Shown: positions 9,505-18,330 of the stretch, piece by piece
How the letters are laid out: each line of letters starts with the position of its first letter
How positions within the stretch are numbered: the stretch's first letter is position 1
NCBI RefSeq assembly: GCF_009915685.1
Contig: NZ_JAABLP010000002.1
DNA from: Pannonibacter tanglangensis
GTDB lineage: Bacteria > Pseudomonadota > Alphaproteobacteria > Rhizobiales > Stappiaceae
Length of the DNA stretch: 64,000 nucleotides
Direction: 5' to 3' (one strand)
The notes under the pieces: generated by a model
The model's database searches: none
What the model was told of the DNA's origin: nothing
Seen by the model: only the letters and a program-made list of their open reading frames with translations
Program-made: the position numbers and the translations under genes

Positions 9505-10454
9505 GTCCGGATCGTCTCCTGATCCGCCTCGGCGCCGCGATCCACGGCATTCGTGGCCGGGTCTCGGGCGATGCCCCGCTCTCCTCCGTCACGTGGCTGC
9601 GTGCGGGCGGGCCGGCCAGCGTGCTGTTCCAGCCGGCCGACGAGGAGGATCTTGCCAGCTTCCTGCAGCAGCTGCCAGACGACGTGCCGGTGCTCGTCAT
9701 CGGTCTCGGCTCCAATCTCTTGATCCGTGATGGTGGCTTTGACGGCGTCGTCATCCGCCTCACCGGCAAGGGCTTCGGCGCGATTGACCGTGTTGGCGAG
9801 ACGGGCATTCGCGCCGGTGCCGCCGTTCCCGACAAGCGCCTCGCCGAGTTTGCGGCCGAAGCCGGTCTTGGCGGCTTTGCCTTCTATGCCGGCATTCCGG
9901 GGGCGGTCGGCGGTGCGCTGCGCATGAATGCCGGTGCCCATGGCACAGAGACCCGCGACCGGGTGGTCGAGGTCACGGCCATCGACCGGCAGGGCCGGCG
10001 TCACGTCTTGTCCCTGGCCGACATGGGCTATGCCTATCGCCACTCTTCGGCGCCCGCCGACCTGATCTTCACCTCGGCCCTGTTCGAGGGCGTGCCGACG
10101 CCCGTCGAGACGATCCGGGCGGAGATGGCGGAGGTGACGGCGCACCGCGAGAAGGCGCAGCCGATCCGCGAGAAGACCGGGGGCTCCACGTTCAAGAACC
10201 CGGAGGGCACCTCGGCCTGGAAGGTCATCGATGCGGCAGGATGTCGCGGTCTGACCATCGGCGGGGCGCAGATGTCGCAGATGCACTGCAACTTCATGAT
10301 CAACACCGGCACCGCCACGGGCCATGATCTGGAGCTTCTGGGCGAGACCGTGCGCCGGCGGGTGCGAGAAACCTCGGGCATCCTGCTGGAGTGGGAGATC
10401 AAGCGCCTGGGCGCCTTCCTGCCCGGACAGGCGGTCACACCCTTCCTCGACTGA
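9501..10454 (+). CDS. murB: MurB, UDP-N-acetylenolpyruvoylglucosamine reductase
   Basis: This FAD-dependent cytoplasmic reductase makes UDP-MurNAc from its enolpyruvyl precursor. The GTG at 9501 overlaps the murC stop as GTGA and gives a 317-residue protein starting VSPDRLLIRLG, the normal size for the short MurB type. An upstream in-frame start at 9447 would lie within murC and is less likely. FAD-binding VIGLGSNLLIRDGG, the substrate region YAGIPGAVGGALRMNAGAHG and the GSTFKNP box are visible. A 140-base gap follows, before ddl. Confidence 0.95.
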   Translation: MSPDRLLIRLGAAIHGIRGRVSGDAPLSSVTWLRAGGPASVLFQPADEEDLASFLQQLPDDVPVLVIGLGSNLLIRDGGFDGVVIRLTGKGFGAIDRVGETGIRAGAAVPDKRLAEFAAEAGLGGFAFYAGIPGAVGGALRMNAGAHGTETRDRVVEVTAIDRQGRRHVLSLADMGYAYRHSSAPADLIFTSALFEGVPTPVETIRAEMAEVTAHREKAQPIREKTGGSTFKNPEGTSAWKVIDAAGCRGLTIGGAQMSQMHCNFMINTGTATGHDLELLGETVRRRVRETSGILLEWEIKRLGAFLPGQAVTPFLD

Positions 10455-10462
10455 CCGACTTG

Positions 10463-10542
10463 TTAACAGGTTTGACCCGGGTGCGGCGCGGCTGCCCCCG
10501 GGTTAACGCAATCCTTAACGCCTTGGTTAACGTTTCCTTACC
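10463..10542 (+). promoter_or_regulatory. Cluster of TTAA(C) boxes upstream of ddl-ftsQA, CtrA-like
   Basis: The gap between murB and ddl holds four TTAA tetramers: 10463-10466, 10503-10506, 10515-10518 and 10527-10530. The last three are TTAACG at an exact 12-base period, and a TTACC follows at 10538. The element from 10527, TTAACGTTTCCTTACC, resembles the TTAA-N7-TTAA site of the cell-cycle regulator CtrA. The other pairs have 8-base spacers. CtrA control of ftsQA is known in Caulobacter. Assigning it here is an inference. Confidence 0.4.
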
Positions 10543-10594
10543 AATTTGCTGCGCATTCTCGGCGTGAAACACGTGTACGGGTGAGTCGCGGCAA

Positions 10595-11521
10595 ATGACG
10601 GGTAAACATGTAGCGGTGCTGATGGGTGGTTGGGCGCACGAGCGGCCTGTCAGCCTTTCATCGGGCAACGCCTGTGCCGAGGCGCTGGAATCGCGCGGCT
10701 TTCGCGTGACCCGCGTGGACGTCGGTCGCGATGTTGCCGCGCGCCTGGCCGACCTGCGCCCCGACGTTGCCTTCAACGCCCTGCATGGCCCCTTCGGCGA
10801 GGACGGCTGCATCCAGGGTGTGCTCGAAATCCTCGGCATTCCCTACACCCATTCGGGGGTGATGGCCTCCGCACTCGCCATGAACAAGGTCAAGGCCAAG
10901 GCCGTGATGGCGGCTGCGGGCGTTCCCGTGACGCGCCATGTGGTCGTCAACCGGCACGACATCGGCCGCGTGCATCCGATCGAGCCGCCCTATGTGCTGA
11001 AGCCGATCAACGAGGGGTCCAGTTTCGGTGTCCTGATCGTCAAGGCCGATGCGCCGCATCCGCCGCAGGAACTTTACCGCCCCGACTGGCCCTATGCCGA
11101 CATCCTGATGTGCGAAACCTACATTCCCGGGCGCGAACTCACCTGCGCGGTGATGGGCGACCGGGTGCTTGGCGTTATTGACATTGTGCCAAAAGGACAC
11201 GGTTTCTACGATTATGAAGCCAAGTATGCGAAAGGTGGGTCTGACCACATCCTTCCTGCAAAACTTTCACCCTTTGTTTACCAAGAAGTACAGAAACTTA
11301 CCCTGACGGCGCATCGTGCGCTCGGATGCCGGGGTGTTTCTCGGGCGGATTTCCGCTTCGACGAGCAGCCGGACGGCTCCGGGGCCCTGATCTGTCTTGA
11401 GGTTAACACTCAACCCGGAATGACCCCGACCTCTCTGGTCCCGGAACTCGCCGCCCACGAGGGCATGAATTTCGGAGACCTCGTCACCTGGATGGTGGAG
11501 GACGCAAGTTGCTCTCGCTGA
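10595..11521 (+). CDS. ddl: D-alanine:D-alanine ligase (DdlB type)
   Basis: This ATP-grasp ligase of 308 residues makes the D-Ala-D-Ala that MurF uses. Visible elements are LMGGWAHERPVSLSSG at the N-terminus, FNALHGPFGEDGCIQGVLE, the ATP-binding KPINEGSSFGV and the C-terminal EVNTQPGMTPTSLVPE. The serine-containing loops fit a D-Ala-D-Ala rather than a D-Ala-D-Lac enzyme. It is separated from murB by 140 bases that may hold a promoter. Its last 13 bases overlap the proposed start of ftsQ, so the two are probably coupled. Confidence 0.96.
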   Translation: MTGKHVAVLMGGWAHERPVSLSSGNACAEALESRGFRVTRVDVGRDVAARLADLRPDVAFNALHGPFGEDGCIQGVLEILGIPYTHSGVMASALAMNKVKAKAVMAAAGVPVTRHVVVNRHDIGRVHPIEPPYVLKPINEGSSFGVLIVKADAPHPPQELYRPDWPYADILMCETYIPGRELTCAVMGDRVLGVIDIVPKGHGFYDYEAKYAKGGSDHILPAKLSPFVYQEVQKLTLTAHRALGCRGVSRADFRFDEQPDGSGALICLEVNTQPGMTPTSLVPELAAHEGMNFGDLVTWMVEDASCSR

Positions 11522-12423
11522 GGCGCAAGGCCAAGGAAGATACTGCTTTTCCGCTCGAGGCGGAGCTCGCACCGCGCGGGCGCGGTGTCGCGCGCCTGCA
11601 TCAGCGGCCGCTGTGGCGTCAGGCCGGGCGGCTGGCGGAGCTGCCGCGCGGGACGGGATCCGTCGCCGCCGTTGCCTTCCTTGCCGCCACGATCACCTAT
11701 GGCGTCATTCTCGGCGGCTATGGCCGCATGGTCTCCGAGGCGCTGATCAGCGCCGCCGGGTTCGGCATCGAGACCGTGAAGCTGTCGGGCCAGCGCGAGA
11801 CCAGCGATTACCAGATCCTCTCGACCCTCGGCATCGAGGACGGGGCGTCGATGGTGATGTTCGATGTCGACGGGGCCCGCGAGCGCCTGACCCAGATCCC
11901 GTGGATCAAGTCCGCCTCGGTCATGAAGCTCTATCCCAACACCCTCAAGGTGACGGTGGAGGAGCGCATCCCTTTTGCCTTGTGGCAGCGCGGGACAACG
12001 GTCTCGATCATCAACGAGCAGGGTGACGTCATCACCGATCAGGTCGACGGCCGCTACGCCAACCTGCTGCTGGTGGTGAACGAGGGGGCGCAGAAGCGCG
12101 CCGGCGAGATCATTGCCGCGCTGGACAAGGTGCCGGTGCTGCGCCCGCGCGTGCGCGCCGCCTTCCTGGTCAGCAACCGCCGCTGGGACCTGATGCTCGA
12201 GAACGGCATCACCGTGCGCCTGCCGGAGAACGGCATGGACGTGGCGCTGGCCGAGCTGGTGGAAATGGACGCCAGCACCGCGCTGCTGACGCGCGACATC
12301 GCCGCCGTCGACCTGCGTCTGGCGGACCGGGTGGTGGTCCGCCTCACCGACGAGGCGGCCGAGCGGCGCCGCGAAAGCCTCGAGGGCAAGGACCGCGTTG
12401 CCAAGCGGGGGGCGAACACATGA
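11509..12423 (+). CDS. ftsQ: FtsQ, divisome membrane protein with POTRA domain
   Basis: This single-pass inner-membrane protein of 304 residues links early and late divisome proteins. It has a short basic cytoplasmic tail, a transmembrane segment near residues 47-68 (VAAVAFLAATITYGVILGGY) and a periplasmic POTRA domain. The C-terminal FtsQ domain includes PWIKSASVMKLYPNTLKVTVEE (given here as one block). The proposed start is the TTG at 11509 inside the end of ddl. I see no better ATG or GTG before the membrane segment, but the start remains uncertain. It overlaps ftsA as ATGA. Confidence 0.92.
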   Translation: MLSLRRKAKEDTAFPLEAELAPRGRGVARLHQRPLWRQAGRLAELPRGTGSVAAVAFLAATITYGVILGGYGRMVSEALISAAGFGIETVKLSGQRETSDYQILSTLGIEDGASMVMFDVDGARERLTQIPWIKSASVMKLYPNTLKVTVEERIPFALWQRGTTVSIINEQGDVITDQVDGRYANLLLVVNEGAQKRAGEIIAALDKVPVLRPRVRAAFLVSNRRWDLMLENGITVRLPENGMDVALAELVEMDASTALLTRDIAAVDLRLADRVVVRLTDEAAERRRESLEGKDRVAKRGANT

Positions 12424-13742
12424 GCCGTCATGGAACCGCCCTCTACCTGCCGCGCATGCGCCCCCTGCCGGGGCGTCGTGCCGTTGTCATGTCTGTCCTT
12501 GATGTCGGCTCGACCAAGATCTGCTGCCTGATTGCCAAGCTGACCCCGCGCGAGGGATCGGACGTGCTGGCCGGTCGCTCGCATGCGGTCGAGGTGCTGG
12601 GCTACGGCTACCAGCGCTCGCGCGGGATCAAGTCGGGTGTGGTCGTCGACATGGATGCGGCCGAGCAGGCGATCCGTCTTGCCGTGGATGCGGCCGAACG
12701 GATGGCCGGCGTCACGGTTGAATCGGTCATTGCCAATGTGTCCTGCGGGCGACTGCAGAGCGAAATCTTCAGCGCCACCGTGCCATTAGCTGGCGAATCT
12801 GTCACAGAGGCAGACATCCAGCGGGTTCTGGTGGCTGGTTCGTCGCATTCCGCAACGGAAGGTCGTGCGGTGACGCATGCCCTGCCGATTTCCTATTCGC
12901 TGGACGGCAACCGCGGCATCCGCGACCCGCGCGGCATGATGGGCCTCAAGCTCGGGGTCGACATGCAGGTGGTGACGACGGAAGTGCCGCCGGTCCGCAA
13001 TCTGGAGCTCTGCATCAACCGCGGGCATCTCCAGGTGGAAACGCTGGTGGCGACGCCCTTCGCCAGCGGCCTCTCGACCATCGTGGACGACGAGGCGGAA
13101 CTGGGCGTGGCCTGCATCGACATGGGCGGCGGCACAACCACGCTGTCCGTGTTCGTTGAAGGCCAGATGGTCCATCTGGATGCCATCGCCGTGGGCGGGC
13201 AGCATGTCACCACCGACATCGCGCGCGCCTTTGCCACCCGGCTCACCGATGCCGAGCGGCTGAAGACCCTCCACGGATCGGCGCTGTCCACCAGCGTCGA
13301 CGACCGGGACATGCTGACCATTCCGCCCGTCGAGGGCGAGGGGGATCTGCCCAACCAGATCCCACGGTCGGCGCTGACCCGGGTGATCCGTCCCCGCGTC
13401 GAGGAGATCCTCGAGCTGGTGCGGGACCGCCTGACGGCCTCCGGTTTCGCCGGGCGCGTGGGCAAGCAGATCGTGCTGACCGGTGGCGCAAGCCAGCTCA
13501 CCGGCCTCAGCGACGTGGCGCGCCGGATTATTGGCCGGAACGTCCGTCTGGGCAGGCCGCTCGGCGTGGCGGGTCTGCCCGAGGCAGCCAAGGGTCCGGC
13601 CTTCGCCGCGTCCGTTGGCCTGCTCATCTATCCGCAGGTGTCCCAGATCGAGCAGTTCCAACCGAAGTACAAGCGGTCTGGGTGGGGCGGAAACCAGGGA
13701 TACCTGGCCCGTGTGGGCCAGTGGATCAGGGAAAGCTTCTGA
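12420..13742 (+). CDS. ftsA: FtsA, actin-like membrane tether of the Z-ring
   Basis: This 440-residue actin-fold ATPase anchors FtsZ to the membrane. The phosphate-1 motif VLDVGSTKICCLI is near residue 25, phosphate-2 CIDMGGGTTTLSVF is in the middle, and an adenosine motif IVLTGGASQL lies near residue 350. The C-terminal end, GQWIRESF, is a short amphipathic stretch like the FtsA membrane-targeting helix. The ATG overlaps the ftsQ stop. An alternative start at 12489 (MSVLDVGSTK) would remove a 23-residue basic extension, so the exact N-terminus is unsure. Confidence 0.95.
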   Translation: MSRHGTALYLPRMRPLPGRRAVVMSVLDVGSTKICCLIAKLTPREGSDVLAGRSHAVEVLGYGYQRSRGIKSGVVVDMDAAEQAIRLAVDAAERMAGVTVESVIANVSCGRLQSEIFSATVPLAGESVTEADIQRVLVAGSSHSATEGRAVTHALPISYSLDGNRGIRDPRGMMGLKLGVDMQVVTTEVPPVRNLELCINRGHLQVETLVATPFASGLSTIVDDEAELGVACIDMGGGTTTLSVFVEGQMVHLDAIAVGGQHVTTDIARAFATRLTDAERLKTLHGSALSTSVDDRDMLTIPPVEGEGDLPNQIPRSALTRVIRPRVEEILELVRDRLTASGFAGRVGKQIVLTGGASQLTGLSDVARRIIGRNVRLGRPLGVAGLPEAAKGPAFAASVGLLIYPQVSQIEQFQPKYKRSGWGGNQGYLARVGQWIRESF

Positions 13743-13844
13743 CGCGGGACGCCGCGTCGGGAACGGGGTAGCCGGAAACGGCGCACACAAGGGAAGAACT
13801 GGGCCCCCGAGAATCGGGTGCCCTTAGAGGGTCGCGAGGAACTA

Positions 13845-15626
13845 ATGACCATCAACCTGAAGATGCCTGACATTCAGGAGCTGAAGCCGAGGATCACGGT
13901 TTTCGGCGTCGGCGGGGCTGGCGGCAATGCCGTCAACAACATGATTTCGGCCGGCCTGCAGGGCTGTGACTTCGTCGTCGCCAACACCGACGCGCAGGCT
14001 CTGGCCATGAACCATGCCGAACGCCTGATCCAGATGGGCGTGGCGGTGACCGAAGGCCTCGGCGCCGGGTCGCAGCCGGAAGTCGGCTGCGCGGCCGCAG
14101 AGGAGGTGATCGACGAGATCAACGATCACCTGTCCGGCTCGCACATGGTGTTCATCACCGCCGGCATGGGCGGTGGCACCGGCACGGGTGCAGCTCCCGT
14201 CATCGCACGGGCGGCCCGCCAGCAGGGTATACTGACGGTAGGTGTGGTCACCAAGCCGTTCCAGTTCGAGGGCGCGCGCCGCATGCGCATCGCCGAAGCC
14301 GGTATCCAGGAACTGCAGCGGAACGTCGACACGCTGATCGTCATTCCGAACCAGAACCTGTTCCGCATCGCCAACGCCCAGACGACCTTCGCCGACGCCT
14401 TCGCGATGGCTGACCAGGTGCTCTACTCGGGTGTGGCCTGCATCACCGACCTGATGGTCAAGGAAGGCCTCATCAACCTCGACTTTGCCGACGTGCGCTC
14501 GATCATGCGCGGCATGGGCAAGGCGATGATGGGCACCGGCGAGGCCTCCGGCGACAAGCGCGCCCAGCAGGCGGCCGAGGCTGCGATCGCCAATCCGCTG
14601 CTCGACGAAACCTCGATGAAGGGCGCCAAGGGCCTGCTCATCTCGATCACGGGCGGCAATGACCTGACCCTGTTCGAGGTCGACGAAGCCGCGACCCGCA
14701 TCCGCGAGGAAGTCGATTCCGACGCCAACATCATCCTGGGTGCCACCTTCGACGAGAGCCTGAACGGCATCATCCGCGTGTCGGTCGTCGCCACCGGCAT
14801 CGACAAGGAGCAGACCCTGGGAAACGCTGACATGAACGTCATGACGGCTCCGCGCGTGGACAGCGTGCAGAAGCCGATCGTGACGTCCGCGGCCCGTCCC
14901 GTGGAGGCGCGTCCTGCCGCGCCGGTGAGCTCCTTCCAGCAGGATGCAGCCTCGCGCGCGCTGGCCAGCCTCGAGCGTGAACTCTCCCTGCCGGAGCCGA
15001 CCGCCGTTGCTGCCGCCTCCGACCCGGAAGTCGAGATCAAGGCCTTTCGCCCGGCTCCCGACATGATGACGTCGAAGATCCCGGCCGCCGACCTCGGCGA
15101 GCCCGTCCAGGTGCCGCTGCCGGCCGAAGCGCCGATCAGCCGCCCCTACATCCCGCCGGTCGCCGAGCAGCCGGTCGCCAACCCGCGCATGCCGCGCGTG
15201 GAAGACTTCCCGCCGATCGCCCAGCGTGAGCTGCGCGCCCAGGCCGCCCGCGTGCAGGAACCGGCTCCCCAGCCGCAGATGCAGCCGGAGCCGGTCCAGC
15301 CGCACCTCGAGGACGATCACGCCGACGAACGCCGCCCGATGGGGCTGCTGCGCCGGCTGGCCTCGGGCCTGTCGCGCCACGTCGAGCCTGAGGATGTCGC
15401 CCCGGAAGCGCCGGTCCAGCCGCGCGTTGCCGCACCGGCGGCCGCTGCCCCGCAGCCGCAGATGCGTCCGGCTCCGCGCATGCCCCAGATGGCTCCGGCC
15501 CCGCGTCCCCAGATGGGCGCCGCCGGCCAGCTGGACGCGACCGGTCGTGCGCCGGCCCGCCCGCATGCGCACAGCGACGAAGACCAGCTCGAGATCCCGG
15601 CGTTCCTGCGTCGCCAGTCGAACTGA
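13845..15626 (+). CDS. ftsZ: FtsZ, tubulin-like division GTPase with long C-terminal linker
   Basis: FtsZ polymerises into the cytokinetic ring. I chose the ATG at 13845, preceded by GAGGA (13836-13840). It gives MTINLKMPDIQELKPRI and 593 residues. The GTP-binding loop GGGTGTGAAP is near residue 110, and the T7-loop region NLDFADVRSIM near residue 210. The GTPase core ends near residue 320. A proline-, alanine- and glutamine-rich disordered linker of roughly 250 residues follows, then the C-terminal peptide DQLEIPAFLRRQ that binds FtsA and other partners. The long linker is typical of Hyphomicrobiales and Caulobacterales. Confidence 0.97.
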   Translation: MTINLKMPDIQELKPRITVFGVGGAGGNAVNNMISAGLQGCDFVVANTDAQALAMNHAERLIQMGVAVTEGLGAGSQPEVGCAAAEEVIDEINDHLSGSHMVFITAGMGGGTGTGAAPVIARAARQQGILTVGVVTKPFQFEGARRMRIAEAGIQELQRNVDTLIVIPNQNLFRIANAQTTFADAFAMADQVLYSGVACITDLMVKEGLINLDFADVRSIMRGMGKAMMGTGEASGDKRAQQAAEAAIANPLLDETSMKGAKGLLISITGGNDLTLFEVDEAATRIREEVDSDANIILGATFDESLNGIIRVSVVATGIDKEQTLGNADMNVMTAPRVDSVQKPIVTSAARPVEARPAAPVSSFQQDAASRALASLERELSLPEPTAVAAASDPEVEIKAFRPAPDMMTSKIPAADLGEPVQVPLPAEAPISRPYIPPVAEQPVANPRMPRVEDFPPIAQRELRAQAARVQEPAPQPQMQPEPVQPHLEDDHADERRPMGLLRRLASGLSRHVEPEDVAPEAPVQPRVAAPAAAAPQPQMRPAPRMPQMAPAPRPQMGAAGQLDATGRAPARPHAHSDEDQLEIPAFLRRQSN

Positions 15627-15663
15627 GTCGGTCCGATACGGCGTACCCCCTTCCCTGCGGAGC

Positions 15664-15696
15664 GGCCCGGTGGTTTCACCGGGTCGTTTCCGTTTG
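15664..15696 (+). terminator. Hairpin after ftsZ, possible terminator
   Basis: A 7-bp stem (CCCGGTG at 15666-15672, CACCGGG at 15677-15683) with a GTTT loop lies 40 bases after the ftsZ stop. It is followed by TCGTTTCCGTTTG, a broken T-rich stretch. The uridine tract is weak, so termination is plausible but may be partial. Confidence 0.5.
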
Positions 15697-15772
15697 TTGC
15701 AAAGGGTCGGGCTTGCGCCATATGACCAAGCGAAATCAATGGCTTGTGACAGGCGTCAACGTTACAAAGCGT

Positions 15773-15786
15773 AATAAAGCTTTATT
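15773..15786. repeat. Perfect 14-base palindrome upstream of lpxC
   Basis: AATAAAGCTTTATT is a perfect palindrome in an AT-rich patch within the 278-base gap between ftsZ and lpxC. It stands out against the GC-rich background. It could be a protein-binding site in the lpxC promoter region. No known operator is recognised. Confidence 0.3.
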
Positions 15787-15904
15787 TCGGGGATGCCGGG
15801 GCCGGGTCTATTGTTCGGCCAGATCGCAGAGCGTTAACAGAGCGTAGCAAGCTTGCGTAAAGCTTGAGCCGCCTCAGACGCCGGACCGAAGCAAGGCATC
15901 GTTC

Positions 15905-16858
15905 ATGACCCACCGCACCGACTTCCAGACGACCCTGGCCGATCAGGTCACCCTTACCGGGATTGGCGTCCACTCTGGCAAGCCGGCAAGCGTCACCCTT
16001 CTCCCGGCCGATGCCGGGACCGGGATCGTGTTCACCCGCTGCGATGCCCGCGAGGATGCCCGCCTGGTGCCTGCCCGGTGGGACCAGGTGACGGCCACCG
16101 CGCTCTGCACGGTTCTGGCCGATCCCGCCCGCAACGGCGTCTCCACCGTCGAACACCTGATGGCCGCGCTGGTCGCGCTTGGCGTCGACAATGCGATCGT
16201 CGAGATGGACGGCCCGGAAATGCCGATCATGGACGGCAGCAGCGCCCCCTTCGTCGCCGCGATCGATCAGGTCGGCCTCAAGCGCCTCGACCGTGGCCGC
16301 CGCTATCTGCGCATCAAGAAGCCGGTCCGAATCGATGTCGGCTCGGCCTGGTGCGAGCTGCTGCCCTATGACGGCACCCGGTTCGAGGTGACGATCGAGT
16401 TCGAGAGCGCCCTGATCGGCCGCCAGACCTTTGCCCGCGACCTGACGCCGGACGTGTTCCGCAAGGAGTTGGCCCGCGCCCGCACCTTCGGTCAGGTGAA
16501 GGACGTCGAGAAACTCTGGGCCATGGGCTTTGCCCTCGGCTCGTCGCTGGAAAACTCCGTCGCCCTTGCCGAAGACCGGGTGCTGAACCCGGAAGGCACG
16601 CGCTGGCCGGACGAGTTCGTCCGCCACAAGGCGCTAGATGCCGTGGGGGATCTGGCGCTTGCCGGTCTGCCGATCCTCGGCCTCTACCGCTCCTTCAAGG
16701 GCGGCCACAAGATGAACCATGCCATCCTGGAAGAGCTGTTCATGCGCTCCGGCAAGGATGCCTATGACATCGTCGAGGCACCGGTCTGGCGCGACACGAC
16801 GCAGTCGGCCGGTCGTCCGGCGCTGGCTGCTGCCGCCTTCGGTCCCGACGTTTCCTGA
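15905..16858 (+). CDS. lpxC: LpxC, UDP-3-O-acyl-N-acetylglucosamine deacetylase
   Basis: This zinc-dependent deacetylase of 317 residues catalyses the committed step of lipid A synthesis. The start of the fold, TLTGIGVHSGKPASVTL-like sequence, is near residue 18. The zinc ligand region STVEHLMAAL is near residue 80. The signature HKALDAVGDLALAGLPI is near residue 240, and GGHKMNH near 262 carries the catalytic histidine. Length is normal (about 305-320). It is the usual neighbour of ftsZ in Proteobacteria and balances outer-membrane supply with division. Confidence 0.96.
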   Translation: MTHRTDFQTTLADQVTLTGIGVHSGKPASVTLLPADAGTGIVFTRCDAREDARLVPARWDQVTATALCTVLADPARNGVSTVEHLMAALVALGVDNAIVEMDGPEMPIMDGSSAPFVAAIDQVGLKRLDRGRRYLRIKKPVRIDVGSAWCELLPYDGTRFEVTIEFESALIGRQTFARDLTPDVFRKELARARTFGQVKDVEKLWAMGFALGSSLENSVALAEDRVLNPEGTRWPDEFVRHKALDAVGDLALAGLPILGLYRSFKGGHKMNHAILEELFMRSGKDAYDIVEAPVWRDTTQSAGRPALAAAAFGPDVS

Positions 16859-16952
16859 TACCCCAGCCACACTCCGGCTGCCGTCATGCCATGGCGCGAC
16901 CGTGGCCTCCACGCCGTGCCCTCTCCGCGCGATCAGCCTGCAATATGTCCGG

Positions 16953-17080
16953 TGTCATCCCGGCCGAGCCGCGCGAGAGCCGGGACCGGAGCGCCGGGGC
17001 ATTAATGGTGCGCAGGGCTGTAACAGGCAGGGCCCCGGGCTCTCCGGTCCCGGGTCTTCGCCTCGCTGCGCCCCGGGCTG
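16953..17080. repeat. Dispersed intergenic palindromic repeat, locus A
   Basis: The left end reads GTCATCCCGGCCGAGC. A 12-bp perfect inverted repeat, CCGGGACCGGAG (16980-16991) and CTCCGGTCCCGG (17042-17053), forms the core. Related sequence recurs at 22245-22920, 31640-31930 and 53545-53732. It resembles the short non-coding mobile palindromes common in alphaproteobacterial intergenic regions. Confidence 0.6.
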
Positions 17081-17236
17081 GCGCCAGACAGGTGTCATCA
17101 GCCTGTCTTGTCCCCACCCGGCCGCGCCGTCGAATCTTGCCAAAACGGTCCCTGCTGTCCCTCCGCCACAAAAAAGCTTAAAAAACTCGACACATGCCGT
17201 GGAAGGGCCTGCCATCATCCGGTAAAAGCCATGCCT

Positions 17237-17259
17237 TGGAAAATGGTTGGCATTTTCCA
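17237..17259. repeat. 9-bp hairpin upstream of bamD
   Basis: TGGAAAATG (17237-17245) and CATTTTCCA (17251-17259) are perfect inverted arms with a 5-base loop. No T-run follows on either strand, so a simple Rho-independent terminator is unlikely. It may be a regulatory hairpin or an operator for bamD. Confidence 0.4.
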
Positions 17260-17429
17260 CGCGGCAGCTTAAGCCTTGGCCGAGGTCTGGGTTTGACCTG
17301 CCTGATCGATTTCCGCTCCGGTGCAGACACCGGATCGGCAATCGATCACGCATCAATACGATGGAGCCGTTCCAGTCCGGTCGATGTGGCCGGTTCGCGG
17401 GCGGTGTCCTGGGCAAGGAGTTGGTAGGC

Positions 17430-18293
17430 GTGCTGGACAACATCGCGACCGGGACAGTCAAGCGTCCGCGCAGGAAGACGACACTCATCCACTCCCTGCT
17501 GATTGCGACGGCTCTCGCGCTGACGGCCTGTTCCTCGAATGACGAGGATGACCTGGCGCTCGACGACACGCCGGCCGAGGTGCTGTTCAACGAGGGTCTG
17601 GCGCTGCGCAACGCGGGCCGCCTGTCCGATGCCGGCAAGAAGTTCACCGAACTCGACAAGCTGTATCCCTATTCGGAATACGCCAAGAAGTCGCTGATCA
17701 ACCTCGCCTTCATCAACTTCTCCCTGGGCCGTTACCCGGAGACGGTGACCGCAGCCGAGCGCTTCACCACGCTCTACCCGGGCAGCGAGGACATGCCCTA
17801 TGCCCTCTACCTGATCGGTCAGGCCTATTTCCGCCAGATCCCGGACATCACGCGCGACCAGAAGATCACCGAGCAGGCGGCGGCGGCGCTGAACGATCTC
17901 GTCACCCGCTATCCGGACAGCGAGTACACGGCCGATGCCAAGTCGAAGCTTCTGGTCGCCTATGACCAGCTCGCCGGCAAGGAGATGATGGTCGGTCGCT
18001 ACTACCTGGAGCGGCGCAACTACATCGCCGCGATCAACCGCTTCAAGACGGTGGTGATCAACTACCAGACCACGCGCCACGTCGAGGAGGCGCTGGCTCG
18101 CCTGACCGAATCCTATTATGCGCTCGGCGTCGTGAACGAGGCGCAGACCGCTGCGGCGATCCTGGGCCACAACTACCCGGACAGCCAGTGGTACAAGGAC
18201 TCGTTCTCGCTGCTGCAGAAGGGCGGATACGAGCCCTCCGAGGATCGCGGCAGCTGGATCAGCAAGGCCTTCCAGAACGTCCGTCTGTTCTGA
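17430..18293 (+). CDS. bamD: BamD, outer-membrane assembly lipoprotein (YfiO/ComL)
   Basis: This essential lipoprotein of the BAM complex inserts beta-barrel proteins into the outer membrane with BamA. I chose the GTG at 17430, 10 bases after AAGGAG (17414-17419). It gives a short basic n-region, the hydrophobic LIHSLLIATALALTA and a lipobox ending in Cys (LTAC). The 287-residue precursor matches the family. Tetratricopeptide-like helical repeats follow, beginning with PAEVLFNEGLALRNAG and continuing through PYSEYAKKSLINLAF. Upstream in-frame starts would put an unlikely extension ahead of the signal peptide. Confidence 0.92.
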   Translation: MLDNIATGTVKRPRRKTTLIHSLLIATALALTACSSNDEDDLALDDTPAEVLFNEGLALRNAGRLSDAGKKFTELDKLYPYSEYAKKSLINLAFINFSLGRYPETVTAAERFTTLYPGSEDMPYALYLIGQAYFRQIPDITRDQKITEQAAAALNDLVTRYPDSEYTADAKSKLLVAYDQLAGKEMMVGRYYLERRNYIAAINRFKTVVINYQTTRHVEEALARLTESYYALGVVNEAQTAAAILGHNYPDSQWYKDSFSLLQKGGYEPSEDRGSWISKAFQNVRLF

Positions 18294-18330
18294 GGCGGAC
18301 GTCCGACACCCAGGGGGCAGGGTACCTTCG

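Larger units (their letters stand above)
16859..17429. other. Intergenic region between lpxC and bamD
   Basis: This 571-base stretch has no convincing gene; the short frames crossing it look like chance frames in GC-rich DNA. It contains one copy of the dispersed palindromic repeat (16953-17080) and a separate hairpin (17237-17259). The promoter of bamD should also be here, but I cannot place it with confidence. Confidence 0.6.
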
